From positions 1-64,000 of the forward strand of contig JALDRK010000007.1 in the NCBI GenBank assembly GCA_031315915.1: a stretch of 64,000 nt of DNA, in the 5' to 3' direction. The notes under the pieces were generated by a model that saw only the letters and a program-made list of their open reading frames with translations, was not told where the DNA came from and made no database searches. Positions within the stretch are counted from its first letter, which is position 1. Each line of letters starts with the position of its first letter. Origin of the DNA: Nitrospirales bacterium. Lineage in GTDB: Bacteria; Nitrospirota; Nitrospiria; Nitrospirales; UBA8639. This document shows, one piece after another, positions 47,755 through 57,260 of this stretch. The position numbers were made by a program, and so were the translations under genes.

Positions 47755-49459
47755 ATTCCTACCGTATTAGGGAATTTGCATGGGCTGAAGGCGCATCATG
47801 CCGTCCGGATCGAACGCTTATACCGGCGGCGAATTCCCGTGGAAAAAGTCATCACGCCAGAAGTCGCTCGTGAATGTGCCACATTGACATTCGAAACCCG
47901 AAGACAGATCGGTCTTCTGATCAATCGTCTGGGCCAGGTTGAATCGGTGATCATCGGGGACCATCATGAGTTGGTGATCCCGCATTTATCGCGCTCACGG
48001 TCGGGGTTGCGTCTTTTGCGGGGTGTGCGGCTGGTCCATACGCATCTCAATAATCAAGCCCTGACCCAGGATGATTTGACGGACCTGGCCCTCCTTCGGT
48101 TGGATTTGATGGTGGCGTTGGGAGTCGGACAGGATGGCGGACTTCAGGATATTTTCCTGGCGCATAATCTCCCTCAAACAAGCCATGGACGTCCCTATGT
48201 TCAATGGAAACCCTGCCGATTTCACGCATTTCAGTTGGACTGCCAGGATTTTATTGAGACGTTAGAACAGGACATCGTTAAAAATTGTCCGGGATTGCGT
48301 GAGGGCGTTCGTGAAGGCCGGGCATGGCTGGTCAGTGTGGAGACGGGGCGTGGGGCCGATCAACAAGACCGTCTTGCGGAATTGCAGGAATTGGTCGGAG
48401 CCTGCGATTCGGAGGTTTTGGGAACCATGACTCAACGCCAGACTGTGTTACATCCCGGGTAAAGTTGTCGGTTCGGGAAAGATGAAAGAACTGGCCATTC
48501 ATGCGCTGCAATCAGGAGCGGATACGTTAGTCTTTGACCAAGATTTGAGCCCGGCTCAGGTTCGAGGAATATCCGAAATAACGGATTTACGCGTGGTGGA
48601 TCGCACTCAGGTGATATTGGATATATTTGCCAAGCGTGCGCACTCCCGAATTGGCAAAATCCAGGTGGAATTGGCACAGCTCCGTTATCGACTTCCGCGA
48701 TTAGCCCAATCGAATACGGCCTTTTCTCGACTTGCAGGAGGTATTGGCACCAGAGGACCAGGGGAAACCAAATTGGAATCCGACCGGCGGCGGATCCGTG
48801 AGCGAATTCAACGACTGGAGCGAGACTTGAAAGAAGTGTCTCAAGGTCGTCAGGAACAGCGGAAAATGCGGGTCAAACGCGGATTGCCGGTCGTATCGCT
48901 CGTCGGATATACCAATGCCGGAAAGTCCACGTTGCTCAATTCCCTGACCGCGAGTGATGTTCCGGTCAAGGACCGAGTGTTTGAAACGTTGGATGCCGTG
49001 AGCCGACGATGGTTCTTGCCGGGATTTGGTGAGGTGATCATGACGGATACGGTGGGCTTTATTCGTGATTTACCGAAGGACTTGGTGACGGCATTTCAAA
49101 CCACGTTGGAAGAATTACAAGACGCGGATGTTCTGGTGCACGTGATCGATGCCCATGCCCCTGATCCTGGTCAACATATCACAGCGGTCGATTCTATTCT
49201 GCAAACGTTGGGACTCGAGCATATCCCAAGGCTCCGGTTTTTTAATAAAGCTGACTCAACCGATCCGGAAATCGTGCAGCGGCTCTGTCTGCGCTTTGAT
49301 GGCATGGCCGGATCGGCGCTGGATAGCAGTTCCCTGAAGGATGTGCGGGAAGAACTGCACAATAGGCTCAAGGGCCTTCGAGGAGATGAGGCAAGAAACG
49401 GCCGGACCCCTAATGCTCATGGCTCCATCCCGCAACTGGGCATTGCGGGCGTGTGCTGA
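47755..49459 (+). pseudogene. hflX: hflX, ribosome-associated GTPase, split by a frameshift and lacking a normal start codon
   Basis: HflX splits stalled 70S ribosomes. The first frame encodes the N-terminal domain up to the TAA at 48460. The second frame from about 48462 encodes the rest, with the GGIGTRGPGETKLESDRRRI linker, G1 GYTNAGKST, G3 DTVGF and G4 NKAD. Reading CCC GGG TAA A with one base skipped gives HPGKVVGSGKMKELA, restoring the family sequence. Homology begins at about IPTVLGNLHGLK, upstream of the first usual start (TTG 47776). An ATT at 47755 is ideally placed 7 bases after GGAG, so an AUU start or a mutated ATG is possible. Confidence 0.85.
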
Positions 49460-49468
49460 AACCAAGCC

Positions 49469-50158
49469 ATGCCTGTGACGCAGCGCAACGCTTCCCGGCA
49501 ACGGACCCGAGTAGGTGATGAGGTCTCCGTACGAGCTAAACGGATTCTCAAAACCCTCGAGGCCCGCATGCCGACGGTTAGGGTGGAATTGGATTCTTCC
49601 ACCCCTCTGGAATTGTTAATGGCCACCATTCTGTCCGCTCAGTGCACCGACGAGCGGGTGAACCAAGTGACTCCCAGGCTTTTTGCGAAATACCGGACGG
49701 CGGACGACTATGGCAGGGCGGTCCCGGAGGAATTAGAGGCACTCATTCGTTCTACGGGGTTTTATAAAAGTAAGGCCAAACACTTGATGGGATGCGGGAA
49801 AGCCATCCATGAGCGATTTGGGGGAAAGGTGCCGGGTAAGATGGAAGACCTGACGAGTCTCCCTGGAGTCGGGCGAAAAACCGCGAATGTCATTTTAGGA
49901 AGTTATTTTGGCCAGCCGGCAATCGTGGTCGATACCCATGTGAAGCGGGTGTCCAATCGGTTGGGATTCACAATGAGCCAAGATCCGGATCGAATCGAAT
50001 TGGATTTGCAGAAGCTTTTTCCGGAAGCCAAATGGACTTCAGGGGCGCAACGGCTATTGCTTCACGGGCGGTATGTGTGTCAAGCCAGGATTCCTCAATG
50101 TGGCAAATGTGTGATTGAACACGATTGTTTCTGGGAAGGAAAGGTGCGTCAAACGTGA
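49469..50158 (+). CDS. nth: Endonuclease III
   Basis: The 229-residue base-excision-repair glycosylase/AP lyase removes oxidised pyrimidines. The helix-hairpin-helix LPGVGRKTANVIL contains the catalytic Lys, and the essential Asp is in VVDTHVKRV. The C-terminal Cys-x6-Cys-x2-Cys-x5-Cys (CQARIPQCGKCVIEHDC) binds a 4Fe-4S cluster. All residues are present. It overlaps the yicC start by 4 bases (GTGA). Confidence 0.95.
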   Translation: MPVTQRNASRQRTRVGDEVSVRAKRILKTLEARMPTVRVELDSSTPLELLMATILSAQCTDERVNQVTPRLFAKYRTADDYGRAVPEELEALIRSTGFYKSKAKHLMGCGKAIHERFGGKVPGKMEDLTSLPGVGRKTANVILGSYFGQPAIVVDTHVKRVSNRLGFTMSQDPDRIELDLQKLFPEAKWTSGAQRLLLHGRYVCQARIPQCGKCVIEHDCFWEGKVRQT

Positions 50159-51030
50159 AAAGCATGACCGGATTCGGGAAGCGGGAGTCCTTGTGTCAGG
50201 ATACGATGATAGGCGTGGAAGTGCGGGCGGTGAATCACCGATTCTGTGAGATTTCCGTGCGTCTTCCCAAGCTTGTTTCACACATGGAATTATCGCTGAA
50301 AGAACTCGTGAAGGAGATGTGTGCGCGGGGTCGGGTGGACGTGACGGTGACCCTCAATGGTGCAGCATCACCGGGCCGGACCATGCGCGTGGATCGGATG
50401 GTGGCCAAACGATATTACCGGGCTCTTCGAGATCTGCAGAAGGAATTTCAATTGGGTGGAACCCTTGATATTAATGTGTTGGCCGGATTTCGGGATATCT
50501 TTACTTTTCAAGAAGAGTCGGTTCCGGTCGAAGGTCTGTCCAAGATGATTCTGGGCCTGACTCGCCAAGCCCTGAAAGACTTGGAGAAAATGCGGCAAAA
50601 AGAGGGAGCAGCTCTCAAGCGAGACCTATCCGTTCGCGTCCAGACGATGGCCGGAAGGGTGAAAGAGGTCGAAGCCAAAGTACCCCTTGCCGTGCAGGGG
50701 TTTGCGGAGCGGTTACGGACACGGGTGACCAAGCTGTTATCTGAGCATGCCGTGAATCCTGACCGGATTGCACAGGAGGCCGTTCTGTTTGCCGAACGGA
50801 GTGATGTCACGGAAGAGGTCACTCGTCTTGCCAGCCATTTCGCGCAGTTTCGTTCGGCGTTGAACGAAAAAGAGGCGGTTGGAAAACGGTTGGATTTTTT
50901 GCTCCAAGAGATGGGTCGTGAAGTGAATACCATTGGGTCCAAAGCCAACGATGCCGAGATCTCCAAGCATGTTATAGAATTGAAAAGCGAATTAGAAAAA
51001 GTACGGGAGCAGGTCCAGAACGTTGAGTGA
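50155..51030 (+). CDS. yicC: YicC-family endoribonuclease
   Basis: The start is GTG 50155, giving the family N-terminus MKSMTGFGKRES; ATG 50164 would remove it. The 291-residue product has the YicC N-terminal domain with EVRAVNHRFCEISVRLP and the DUF1732-type C-terminal segment KRLDFLLQEMGREVNTIGSKANDAEIS. YicC-type proteins have reported RNase activity on sRNAs. It is in the nth-yicC-gmk-rpoZ-coaBC unit, a widespread arrangement. Confidence 0.92.
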   Translation: MKSMTGFGKRESLCQDTMIGVEVRAVNHRFCEISVRLPKLVSHMELSLKELVKEMCARGRVDVTVTLNGAASPGRTMRVDRMVAKRYYRALRDLQKEFQLGGTLDINVLAGFRDIFTFQEESVPVEGLSKMILGLTRQALKDLEKMRQKEGAALKRDLSVRVQTMAGRVKEVEAKVPLAVQGFAERLRTRVTKLLSEHAVNPDRIAQEAVLFAERSDVTEEVTRLASHFAQFRSALNEKEAVGKRLDFLLQEMGREVNTIGSKANDAEISKHVIELKSELEKVREQVQNVE

Positions 51031-51637
51031 CGATCAGGCCAGCGGGAAAAAGTTATTATTTGTGGTGTCTGGACCTTCCGGGGTCGGTAAATCTACGTTA
51101 TGCCGGCATATTTTAGAAACGGTTCGGGATATTCGGCTATCGGTATCTTACACAACACGAGCGTCACGGCCCACTGAGACGGACGGGAAAGAATATCGCT
51201 TTATTTCGCTGGAAGAATTCGAGAAAAAAAAGTCGGAGCATGCGTTTGCGGAATGGGCTGAAGTCCATGGGCATCTCTATGGAACCCCGTGGTCGGAACT
51301 TGAACAGGATGCGCACAATTACACCGATATTCTTTTAGATATTGATGTGCAGGGTGCCCATCAGGTCATGGGAACTCTCAAACGGGCAGTCAGTATTTTT
51401 GTCATGCCCCCGTCATTGGAAGTGTTGTGGCAGCGATTGTCGGGACGGGGAACAGATTCTCTGGACCAGCAACAACGTCGCTTTCAAAAGGCCCAGGAAG
51501 AGATGAAACATTATCCCGAATATCAATACACCATACGGAATGTAGCCTTGGAGCAAGCCGTGTGGGAGCTGAAGGCGGTGATTATGGCCGAACGGGTTCG
51601 AACTGCCCATATTGATCCCGCGCACATCTTTCGGTAA
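51023..51637 (+). CDS. gmk: Guanylate kinase
   Basis: The 204-residue enzyme phosphorylates GMP to GDP. P-loop VVSGPSGVGKST, the GMP-binding SVSYTTRASRPTETDGKEY and the DIDVQGAHQV motif are present. The start is TTG 51023, inside the end of yicC (stop 51028-51030), so it is translationally coupled and probably of low initiation strength. Confidence 0.95.
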   Translation: MSDDQASGKKLLFVVSGPSGVGKSTLCRHILETVRDIRLSVSYTTRASRPTETDGKEYRFISLEEFEKKKSEHAFAEWAEVHGHLYGTPWSELEQDAHNYTDILLDIDVQGAHQVMGTLKRAVSIFVMPPSLEVLWQRLSGRGTDSLDQQQRRFQKAQEEMKHYPEYQYTIRNVALEQAVWELKAVIMAERVRTAHIDPAHIFR

Positions 51638-51714
51638 AAAGGAGTATCGCAGCCAGGCTCGCGGCTGGGCGGGTACGTTTATTTGTTTAACCTGAGCGCA
51701 GAGAGGATTTTCGT

Positions 51715-52083
51715 ATGGATGCCTTGTCGTTATTACCCCAACATCATCAAACGCAGTTTGATTCACGTTTTCGAATAGTCCTGATTGCCGCCCAACGGGC
51801 CAAGCAATTGGTGCAGGGGATGCCCACGCATGAATCCAGTAAGTTTAGTAAAGAAACGTCGATGGCGCTGGAAGAAGTTCTCCAAGGGAAAATTCCCTAT
51901 GTGATCGGAGAGGAAGCCAAGCAAGCTATGCGAGAGGCCAAGCGGACTGCCGAGCGTCCGATCGATCCCAGTCTGTATGCGGCTAAACCTGATGAAAATG
52001 CGGAAGAAATCAAAAAAGAATTAAGTGTCTATATCGATGATACAGCTCAGCACAATGTGGCAGAGACGGGCCCAGAAGAATAG
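51715..52083 (+). CDS. rpoZ: RNA polymerase omega subunit
   Basis: The 122-residue protein has the omega core DSRFRIVLIAAQRAKQLVQG, followed by a helical region and an acidic tail. Omega helps assemble the beta' subunit and binds ppGpp in many bacteria. Placement between gmk and coaBC is the standard gene neighbourhood and supports the call. Confidence 0.9.
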   Translation: MDALSLLPQHHQTQFDSRFRIVLIAAQRAKQLVQGMPTHESSKFSKETSMALEEVLQGKIPYVIGEEAKQAMREAKRTAERPIDPSLYAAKPDENAEEIKKELSVYIDDTAQHNVAETGPEE

Positions 52084-52103
52084 GGTCGAGTGAGCACGTT
52101 GTC

Positions 52104-53348
52104 ATGTCCGCTTCCTTGATCGGAAAACGCATTGTGCTGGGAGTGACGGGGAGTATTGCGGCTTATAAGGCCGTCGCGCTCTTACGATTGCTGGTTCAGG
52201 CCGGAGCCGAAGTGCAGGTCGTTCTAACGGAATCAGCTTCCCGGTTTATCGCCCCCTTGACCTTCGAAGTGCTATCAGGCCATCCGGTGGTACAAGATCT
52301 GTTCGCCGGGCATCAGGACATGAAGCATTTGTCAGTGACCGAGCAGGCCGATCTGTTACTGGTGACCCCCTGTACGGCCAATACTTTGGCCAAACTGGCA
52401 CTAGGATTAGCTGACAATCTGTTGGGCACGGTAGCCCTCACGATTCAATGTCCATTGATCATCTGTCCGGCTATGGATGGGGAAATGTGGGAACACCCAA
52501 CGGTTCAAGGACACGTGACGGGGTTAAGAGGTCGTGGTGTGATGATCCTTGAGCCGGAGACCGGCGCATTGGCCTCCGGGCAATGGGGAAAAGGACGGTT
52601 GCCGGACGAGGCGGTGATTTTTGAAGAAGTGTGTAACGTGCTGGTCAAAGGACGAGATTTACAACATGAGCGGCTGCTCATCTCAGCCGGGCCGACACAG
52701 GAGCCTCTTGATCCCATCAGGTTTTTAAGCAATGGCTCAACGGGAAAAATGGGATATGCGTTGGCCGAAGCGGCGATAGCCAGGGGAGCGGAGGTGGTGT
52801 TGGTTTCAGGCCCTACCCAATTGAAAGTCCCACGTGGAGTGTCCCTGTTCCCGGTTCAAACGGCCGAAGACATGCTCCGCGCCCTGACGGCTCATTTCCA
52901 TTGGGCCACCACCTTAATTATGACCGCCGCCGTGGGTGATTTTCGTCCTAAACAGGCACTGTCCCAGAAATTAAAAAAAGAGCAATGGGATGGAGCCGCG
53001 CTTCAATTAGAGCGGACACCGGATATTCTTTTGGCCTTGTCCGCACAACGCACCCATCAACGGATGATCGGATTTGCGGCGGAAACCGATCATCTCCTTG
53101 AACATGGTCAAGCCAAGCTTGCTCAAAAACATCTGGATATGTTGGTGGTGAATCAAATCGGAGGCAACCAATCGGCCTTCGGCAACAATACCAATGAAGT
53201 TCATGTCTTGACTCCACATAACCCCCCACGTTTTATGCCCCGCCAAACTAAACGCCAACTGGCTGGAAAAATTCTGGATTGCATGCTGGACCTGCCGCCT
53301 GTTCACCTTGCTCAACCAACGGTCCTTCATAAAAGTCATACGGGATAA
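52104..53348 (+). CDS. coaBC: Phosphopantothenoylcysteine decarboxylase / synthase
   Basis: The 414-residue bifunctional coenzyme A synthesis protein has an N-terminal flavoprotein CoaC domain (GVTGSIAAYKAV, ASRFIAPLTFEVLSG, CPAMDGEMW, with His in the HLSVTEQAD region). The C-terminal CoaB domain has ISAGPTQEPLDPIRFLSNGSTGKMG, MTAAVGDFRP and GFAAETDH. It is the last gene of the housekeeping block; accessory DNA follows. Confidence 0.95.
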   Translation: MSASLIGKRIVLGVTGSIAAYKAVALLRLLVQAGAEVQVVLTESASRFIAPLTFEVLSGHPVVQDLFAGHQDMKHLSVTEQADLLLVTPCTANTLAKLALGLADNLLGTVALTIQCPLIICPAMDGEMWEHPTVQGHVTGLRGRGVMILEPETGALASGQWGKGRLPDEAVIFEEVCNVLVKGRDLQHERLLISAGPTQEPLDPIRFLSNGSTGKMGYALAEAAIARGAEVVLVSGPTQLKVPRGVSLFPVQTAEDMLRALTAHFHWATTLIMTAAVGDFRPKQALSQKLKKEQWDGAALQLERTPDILLALSAQRTHQRMIGFAAETDHLLEHGQAKLAQKHLDMLVVNQIGGNQSAFGNNTNEVHVLTPHNPPRFMPRQTKRQLAGKILDCMLDLPPVHLAQPTVLHKSHTG

Positions 53349-54026
53349 CCTCAAGCCCATGAGATTGAACGCGCAGGCGCCTGCCGATGCCTCCCCACGG
53401 TCATCGCGAAGTTCATGGCAACAGGTTCTATGCTTGGGCTTGTCCGTGAGAGGGAGTTGATCAATCAACGAATTTTCCACCATTTTCTTGATTGGCAAGG
53501 GCCTCGTAGCGTTGCGGTATCGAAAGCATATGAAGTCTTGGACGACAATAAATATTTATATCTTTTGGTGCCTAAAAGATCCTACTCCTCACGGGGTCGG
53601 ACTTTGTGTATGGAACTTCACGTCAAGACTATTAGCGATTGCTGGTGTAGGAGCAATGTCTATGCCTAGGTGAAGTTTTGATTTAACATATATCCGAGAA
53701 GGAGAAAGTTCCTTACTTTTCTTTGAAAAATGTAACATTGTGTAAAGGTATCTGTTCCTTCTCTCAATCCGTTTCAAGCCAGTAGAGATATACTCTGTCT
53801 TGCTGTTTGTTAGAAGAGAAAGATTTTTTATAGAGAGATGCGTTTCCTGTCCTCACATGATGGAGCATGGCAGGTCTTTTGGGGCAATGAAGAACAGGAT
53901 GTCTCTCATGCACCCGATGACATAACTTCAAGAAAAAGCCGCTTTGCCAGGAAATGGAGCAGAGTTGGGCAATTGTCTCCTCGGAAAAAAGGCTTTCCGC
54001 AGAGGTATCCCCCAATTTAAGCCCCC
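53349..54026. other. Low-coding region between coaBC and the B2 gene
   Basis: About 680 bases hold only short frames with no recognisable domain. Plus-strand frames at 53415-53669 (84 codons) and 53838-54020 (60 codons) lack family motifs, and their reading frames switch. Base composition turns more A/T-rich after 53500. The region may contain the remnant of a gene, or just the boundary of an acquired block. The 53838 frame ends 6 bases before the B2 start, where a recognition-element (B1) gene would be expected, but I see no PqqD-like fold. Confidence 0.4.
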
Positions 54027-54440
54027 ATGTTGCCGAAGAAACCTCTATTGGCCTTGAAAATAACGACGTTAATGGTCCTGATTCGTCTTGGATTACGATG
54101 GTTGCAACTTCCCAAGCTCCTTCATTATCTACAATATCTTCAATCTTCTCGACGTTCAGATTCAGAAAATTTCCCTGAATTTCAACGGGTCGTCTATTAT
54201 ACCGATCGTATTTTGCGGGCCTTTCCTTATAATGAAAAGGGAAATTGTCTGCCACGTTCTTTAATGCTGTATGTGTTGGCACCCCGTTACGGATATCCAG
54301 TGAAATTTCATTGCGGAGTGCGAAAAACCGAAACAGGGTTGGATGGACATGCCTGGCTGACTTTAAAGGGGCAACCATTCTGGGAGTCCTCATGGGGAAC
54401 CGTGGGGATGGTCGAAACCTTTTCTTATCCGAATGATTAG
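54027..54440 (+). CDS. Lasso-peptide biosynthesis B2-type leader peptidase
   Basis: The 137-residue protein matches stand-alone B2 proteins (transglutaminase-like fold, PF13471), which cut the leader from lasso-peptide precursors. The Arg/Leu-rich N-terminal helical half precedes the catalytic core NCLPRSLMLYVLAPRYGYPV, with nucleophile Cys74, and GLDGHAWLTLKGQPF, with His108. The usual Asp two strands later is not obvious, so activity should be tested. It has a long antisense open frame that I read as a shadow. The ABC exporter gene follows after 130 bases. The family call is strong; the pathway is inferred. Confidence 0.85.
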   Translation: MLPKKPLLALKITTLMVLIRLGLRWLQLPKLLHYLQYLQSSRRSDSENFPEFQRVVYYTDRILRAFPYNEKGNCLPRSLMLYVLAPRYGYPVKFHCGVRKTETGLDGHAWLTLKGQPFWESSWGTVGMVETFSYPND

Positions 54441-54570
54441 ACGAAATTAGCAGTGGATGAAAGTGTACTTCTTGTACAAAATTCATCTCCAATTCCAGGA
54501 TAGTTTTTGTACTCCCGATAATGGTTCTTCCGGAGTCCGTTAACTATGAACACAGGAAAAAAGCGGTAGG

Positions 54571-56379
54571 ATGTCCGCACTTATTAATCGACTCAGGGCC
54601 TCACTCCACAACTTCCGTCAGGCACTCTCCTTTGTCTGGGAAAGCAGCCATAAATGGACATTGGCCAATATTGGCTTAGTAGCTTTGCAGGGCCTTTTAC
54701 CCTTGTTGACTCTGTATCTTATTAAACTGTTGGTGGATAACATTGCGAATGGGGTGAGCCAGTCCGAGCCCTCTTTTTCATTGGACGGGTTGTTGTACCT
54801 CATTCTGGCGATGGGTGGAGTGGCTTTTGTGAGTAATGCCTGTGGAACTCTGTCCTCACTCGTCCTGCGCATTCAAAGTCAAATTGTGACGGATCATATG
54901 CATAAGCTGTTGCATGCCAAATCGATTGAAGTAGATTTGGAATATTACGAGAATTCCGATTATTACGACACGATGCACCGTGCTCAAGAGGAAGCTCCCT
55001 ATCAACCTATGGCCATCCTCAATTCCCTACTTCAGATCGGGCAAAATGGGGTATCTCTGGTGGCCATGGTGGGGCTTCTCTGGTGGTTTCATTGGGCTGT
55101 GGTCCCGATCCTGGTGTTGACGGCCCTGCCCGATTTCCTCGTTCGATTAAAATATTCGAACATTGTGTATACCTGGCAACGTCAACGTACACCGGTTGAC
55201 CGGAAAGTCTGGTATTTAAATTGGCTCCTAACCCGGGACATCCATGCCAAAGAGGTAAGGATTTTCAACGTTGGGCCGCAATTCTGCGACATGTTCCAAT
55301 ATTTACGAGCCCTTCTTCGTGGAGAGCGACTGAATATAGAAAAATGGCGGGCAATTAGTCTGGTATCGGCTCAAACGATTGGCATTGTCGGCGTGTTTGG
55401 TGTGTATTATTTTTTGGCCAATCAAACTCTCCAGGGCATACTGAGTTTAGGCAGTTTAGTCATGTATTTCCAGGCGATTCAACGTGGAGCCGGGTATCTT
55501 CAGGGATTGGGTGGGAGTCTGTCCTCTCTGTACGAAAGTAGTTTGTTTTTAAACAATTTAGAAGAATTCTTGAACATTCGACCCAAAATCACCGAACCCT
55601 CTCACCCTGTGGTCGTCCCTCATCCCATCAAACTAGGAATCGGGTTCAACCATGTCTCATTTAGGTATGGTGACCAGGATCAAGGGACATTGGAAGACTT
55701 GAATTTCTGTATTCAACCCGGTGAGCACATTGCCTTTGTCGGGGAAAATGGTGCCGGAAAAACGACTCTCGTGAAATTACTTTGTCGTTTGTATGATCCG
55801 ACTAGCGGACATATTTCCCTTGATGGAATAGATATCAGACATTTCTCGACGCGGGAGTATCGAAAAAATATTAGTGTTATCTTTCAGGATTTCGCACGGT
55901 ATAACTTGACGGTGACCGAAAATATCGCCCTAGGATATGATGAAACTCCGGATCCTCTGAAGGTTCTGGAAGCCGCCAAACAGGCCGGCATTGACGCCCG
56001 GCTGGCGCGTCTCCCCCAAGGGTATCAGACCGTGTTGGGAAAATGGTTTGATGGAGGGCAGGAATTAAGCATCGGGGAATGGCAAAAAGTGGCCATCGCC
56101 CGGGCATTTTTTCGGAATGCCGATATTCTGGTTCTGGATGAACCGACGAGTGCCATGGATGCAAAAGCGGAAGCGGAATTGTTTGAACGATTTCTCGAGT
56201 TGGCACGTGATCGCATGGCCATCTTAATTAGCCATCGTCTATCGACGGTAAAAATGGTTGACCGGATTTATGTGTTGGAGCAGGGGAGGATCGTGGAGTC
56301 GGGTACGCATGATGATTTAGTCAGTAAACAAGGCGAATACGCCAAACTTTATGGGATTCAGGCCCAATATTACAAATAA
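54571..56379 (+). CDS. ABC exporter (fused permease-ATPase), probably for a peptide
   Basis: The 602-residue half-transporter has five to six transmembrane helices (about 30-300) and a nucleotide-binding domain with Walker A GENGAGKTT (391-399), Walker B DILVLDEPTSAMD and switch ISHRLST. The signature loop is LSIGEWQ rather than LSGGQ, as found in RiPP-cluster exporters. No C39 peptidase domain is present, fitting a pathway in which a separate B2 protease removes the leader. It directly follows the B2 gene and precedes the candidate precursor by about 700 bases. Confidence 0.88.
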   Translation: MSALINRLRASLHNFRQALSFVWESSHKWTLANIGLVALQGLLPLLTLYLIKLLVDNIANGVSQSEPSFSLDGLLYLILAMGGVAFVSNACGTLSSLVLRIQSQIVTDHMHKLLHAKSIEVDLEYYENSDYYDTMHRAQEEAPYQPMAILNSLLQIGQNGVSLVAMVGLLWWFHWAVVPILVLTALPDFLVRLKYSNIVYTWQRQRTPVDRKVWYLNWLLTRDIHAKEVRIFNVGPQFCDMFQYLRALLRGERLNIEKWRAISLVSAQTIGIVGVFGVYYFLANQTLQGILSLGSLVMYFQAIQRGAGYLQGLGGSLSSLYESSLFLNNLEEFLNIRPKITEPSHPVVVPHPIKLGIGFNHVSFRYGDQDQGTLEDLNFCIQPGEHIAFVGENGAGKTTLVKLLCRLYDPTSGHISLDGIDIRHFSTREYRKNISVIFQDFARYNLTVTENIALGYDETPDPLKVLEAAKQAGIDARLARLPQGYQTVLGKWFDGGQELSIGEWQKVAIARAFFRNADILVLDEPTSAMDAKAEAELFERFLELARDRMAILISHRLSTVKMVDRIYVLEQGRIVESGTHDDLVSKQGEYAKLYGIQAQYYK

Positions 56380-57083
56380 TCCCTGCAGGACAACCTGTTT
56401 TTCTTTGTCTAATGAATTCAAATAATCAGGAAGGTCTGAATACTCCTAAGCGCGTCATATTTCTAGGCGGTCTGCATGAAACTCTGAAAGACAGCATGGT
56501 CAGATTACCGTGTGGACCGAGCGGTCGTCTTTTCGAAGTGCGATGGGCCGTCCATTGTGGTCTAAGAGCAGATAGATTTTTCAATTGTCAGGCTTTGTAA
56601 AAGGTGTAAACATCGCCGGATGATCTATCGCAACCTCCTGCAATATGTCCTTGCCTGATGTTACCCGCGTAAAGATTTTCTCAATCGATGAAATTTGCCT
56701 CCGGTTTGTATGCCAACTCATTTTGAGTGGTATTAACCGGATACAGCCAGACGTGAGCAGATTTCCTGAAAATCTTAATACCCTCAGTAATTAAATTTCC
56801 CACTATTTTCCTAAACGGGTCCTAGGTGCCCGGGCTTTGCATATTGAAGCCCTAGCCATGATTTCCGAGGTTGGATTATTAGACGCATAGAGGTCAAGAA
56901 TCGGGATGGGCCATTTGAACAGCACTGAAGAAGCATTGAAGGCTAATGTGTTCTGATAATAATTATTTTCAATTAGCTGTTAATATCTCGTACAGGCATA
57001 GTTAATAAGAGGAATTGTTCATCCCCTAGCGGCAAATTACTTTATTGTTACATGTTAGTTTTTTTTCTTAAACCAGAGGTTCA
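56380..57083. other. Decayed region between exporter and candidate precursor
   Basis: About 700 bases hold only fragments in different frames: a 62-codon frame 56412-56600 starting 33 bases after the exporter, a 50-codon frame beginning with ATG 56645, and a short stretch ending near 56890. All read like pieces of one or two former plus-strand genes, but I cannot name the family. A cyclase (asparagine-synthetase-like, about 1.8 kb) does not fit here intact. The last 120 bases are A/T-rich and probably contain the precursor promoter. Confidence 0.4.
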
Positions 57084-57236
57084 ATGATGAAAAACATGAC
57101 GAAGGAAAATTACACAACACCGGTCCTTGTTAAACATGAATCTTTAAGAGATTTAACCGCACGAGGATCTTACGCTTGCAATGACAATGAAGGCGGGAAT
57201 CAAAACCTCAATCTTTGGTATCGATGGACCCAATAA
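57084..57236 (+). CDS. Candidate lasso-family RiPP precursor peptide
   Basis: The 50-codon gene starts at ATG 57084 (or ATG 57087) after AGAGG at 57075-57079. Residues 10-25 fit the lasso leader pattern: Tyr10, Pro13, Leu15 and Thr25 fall exactly at Y, Y+3, Y+5 and Y+15, the spacing of YxxPxL...T leaders. By the Thr(-2) rule the core would begin at Arg27, with Asp34 at core position 8. If it begins at Gly28, Asp34 and Glu36 are at 7 and 9, the usual ring acceptors. The C-terminal core is Asn/Trp/Tyr-rich and ends WYRWTQ. The strong terminator just after it supports a separate small transcript. Confidence 0.7.
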   Translation: MMKNMTKENYTTPVLVKHESLRDLTARGSYACNDNEGGNQNLNLWYRWTQ

Positions 57237-57260
57237 CTCGATCAGATCTTCTAAATTAAG

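Noticed and set aside
53764-54492. A 242-codon minus-strand frame opposite the B2 gene
   Set aside because: It overlaps B2 entirely, has no domain or ribosome site, and the plus-strand gene has clear catalytic motifs; I read it as a shadow.
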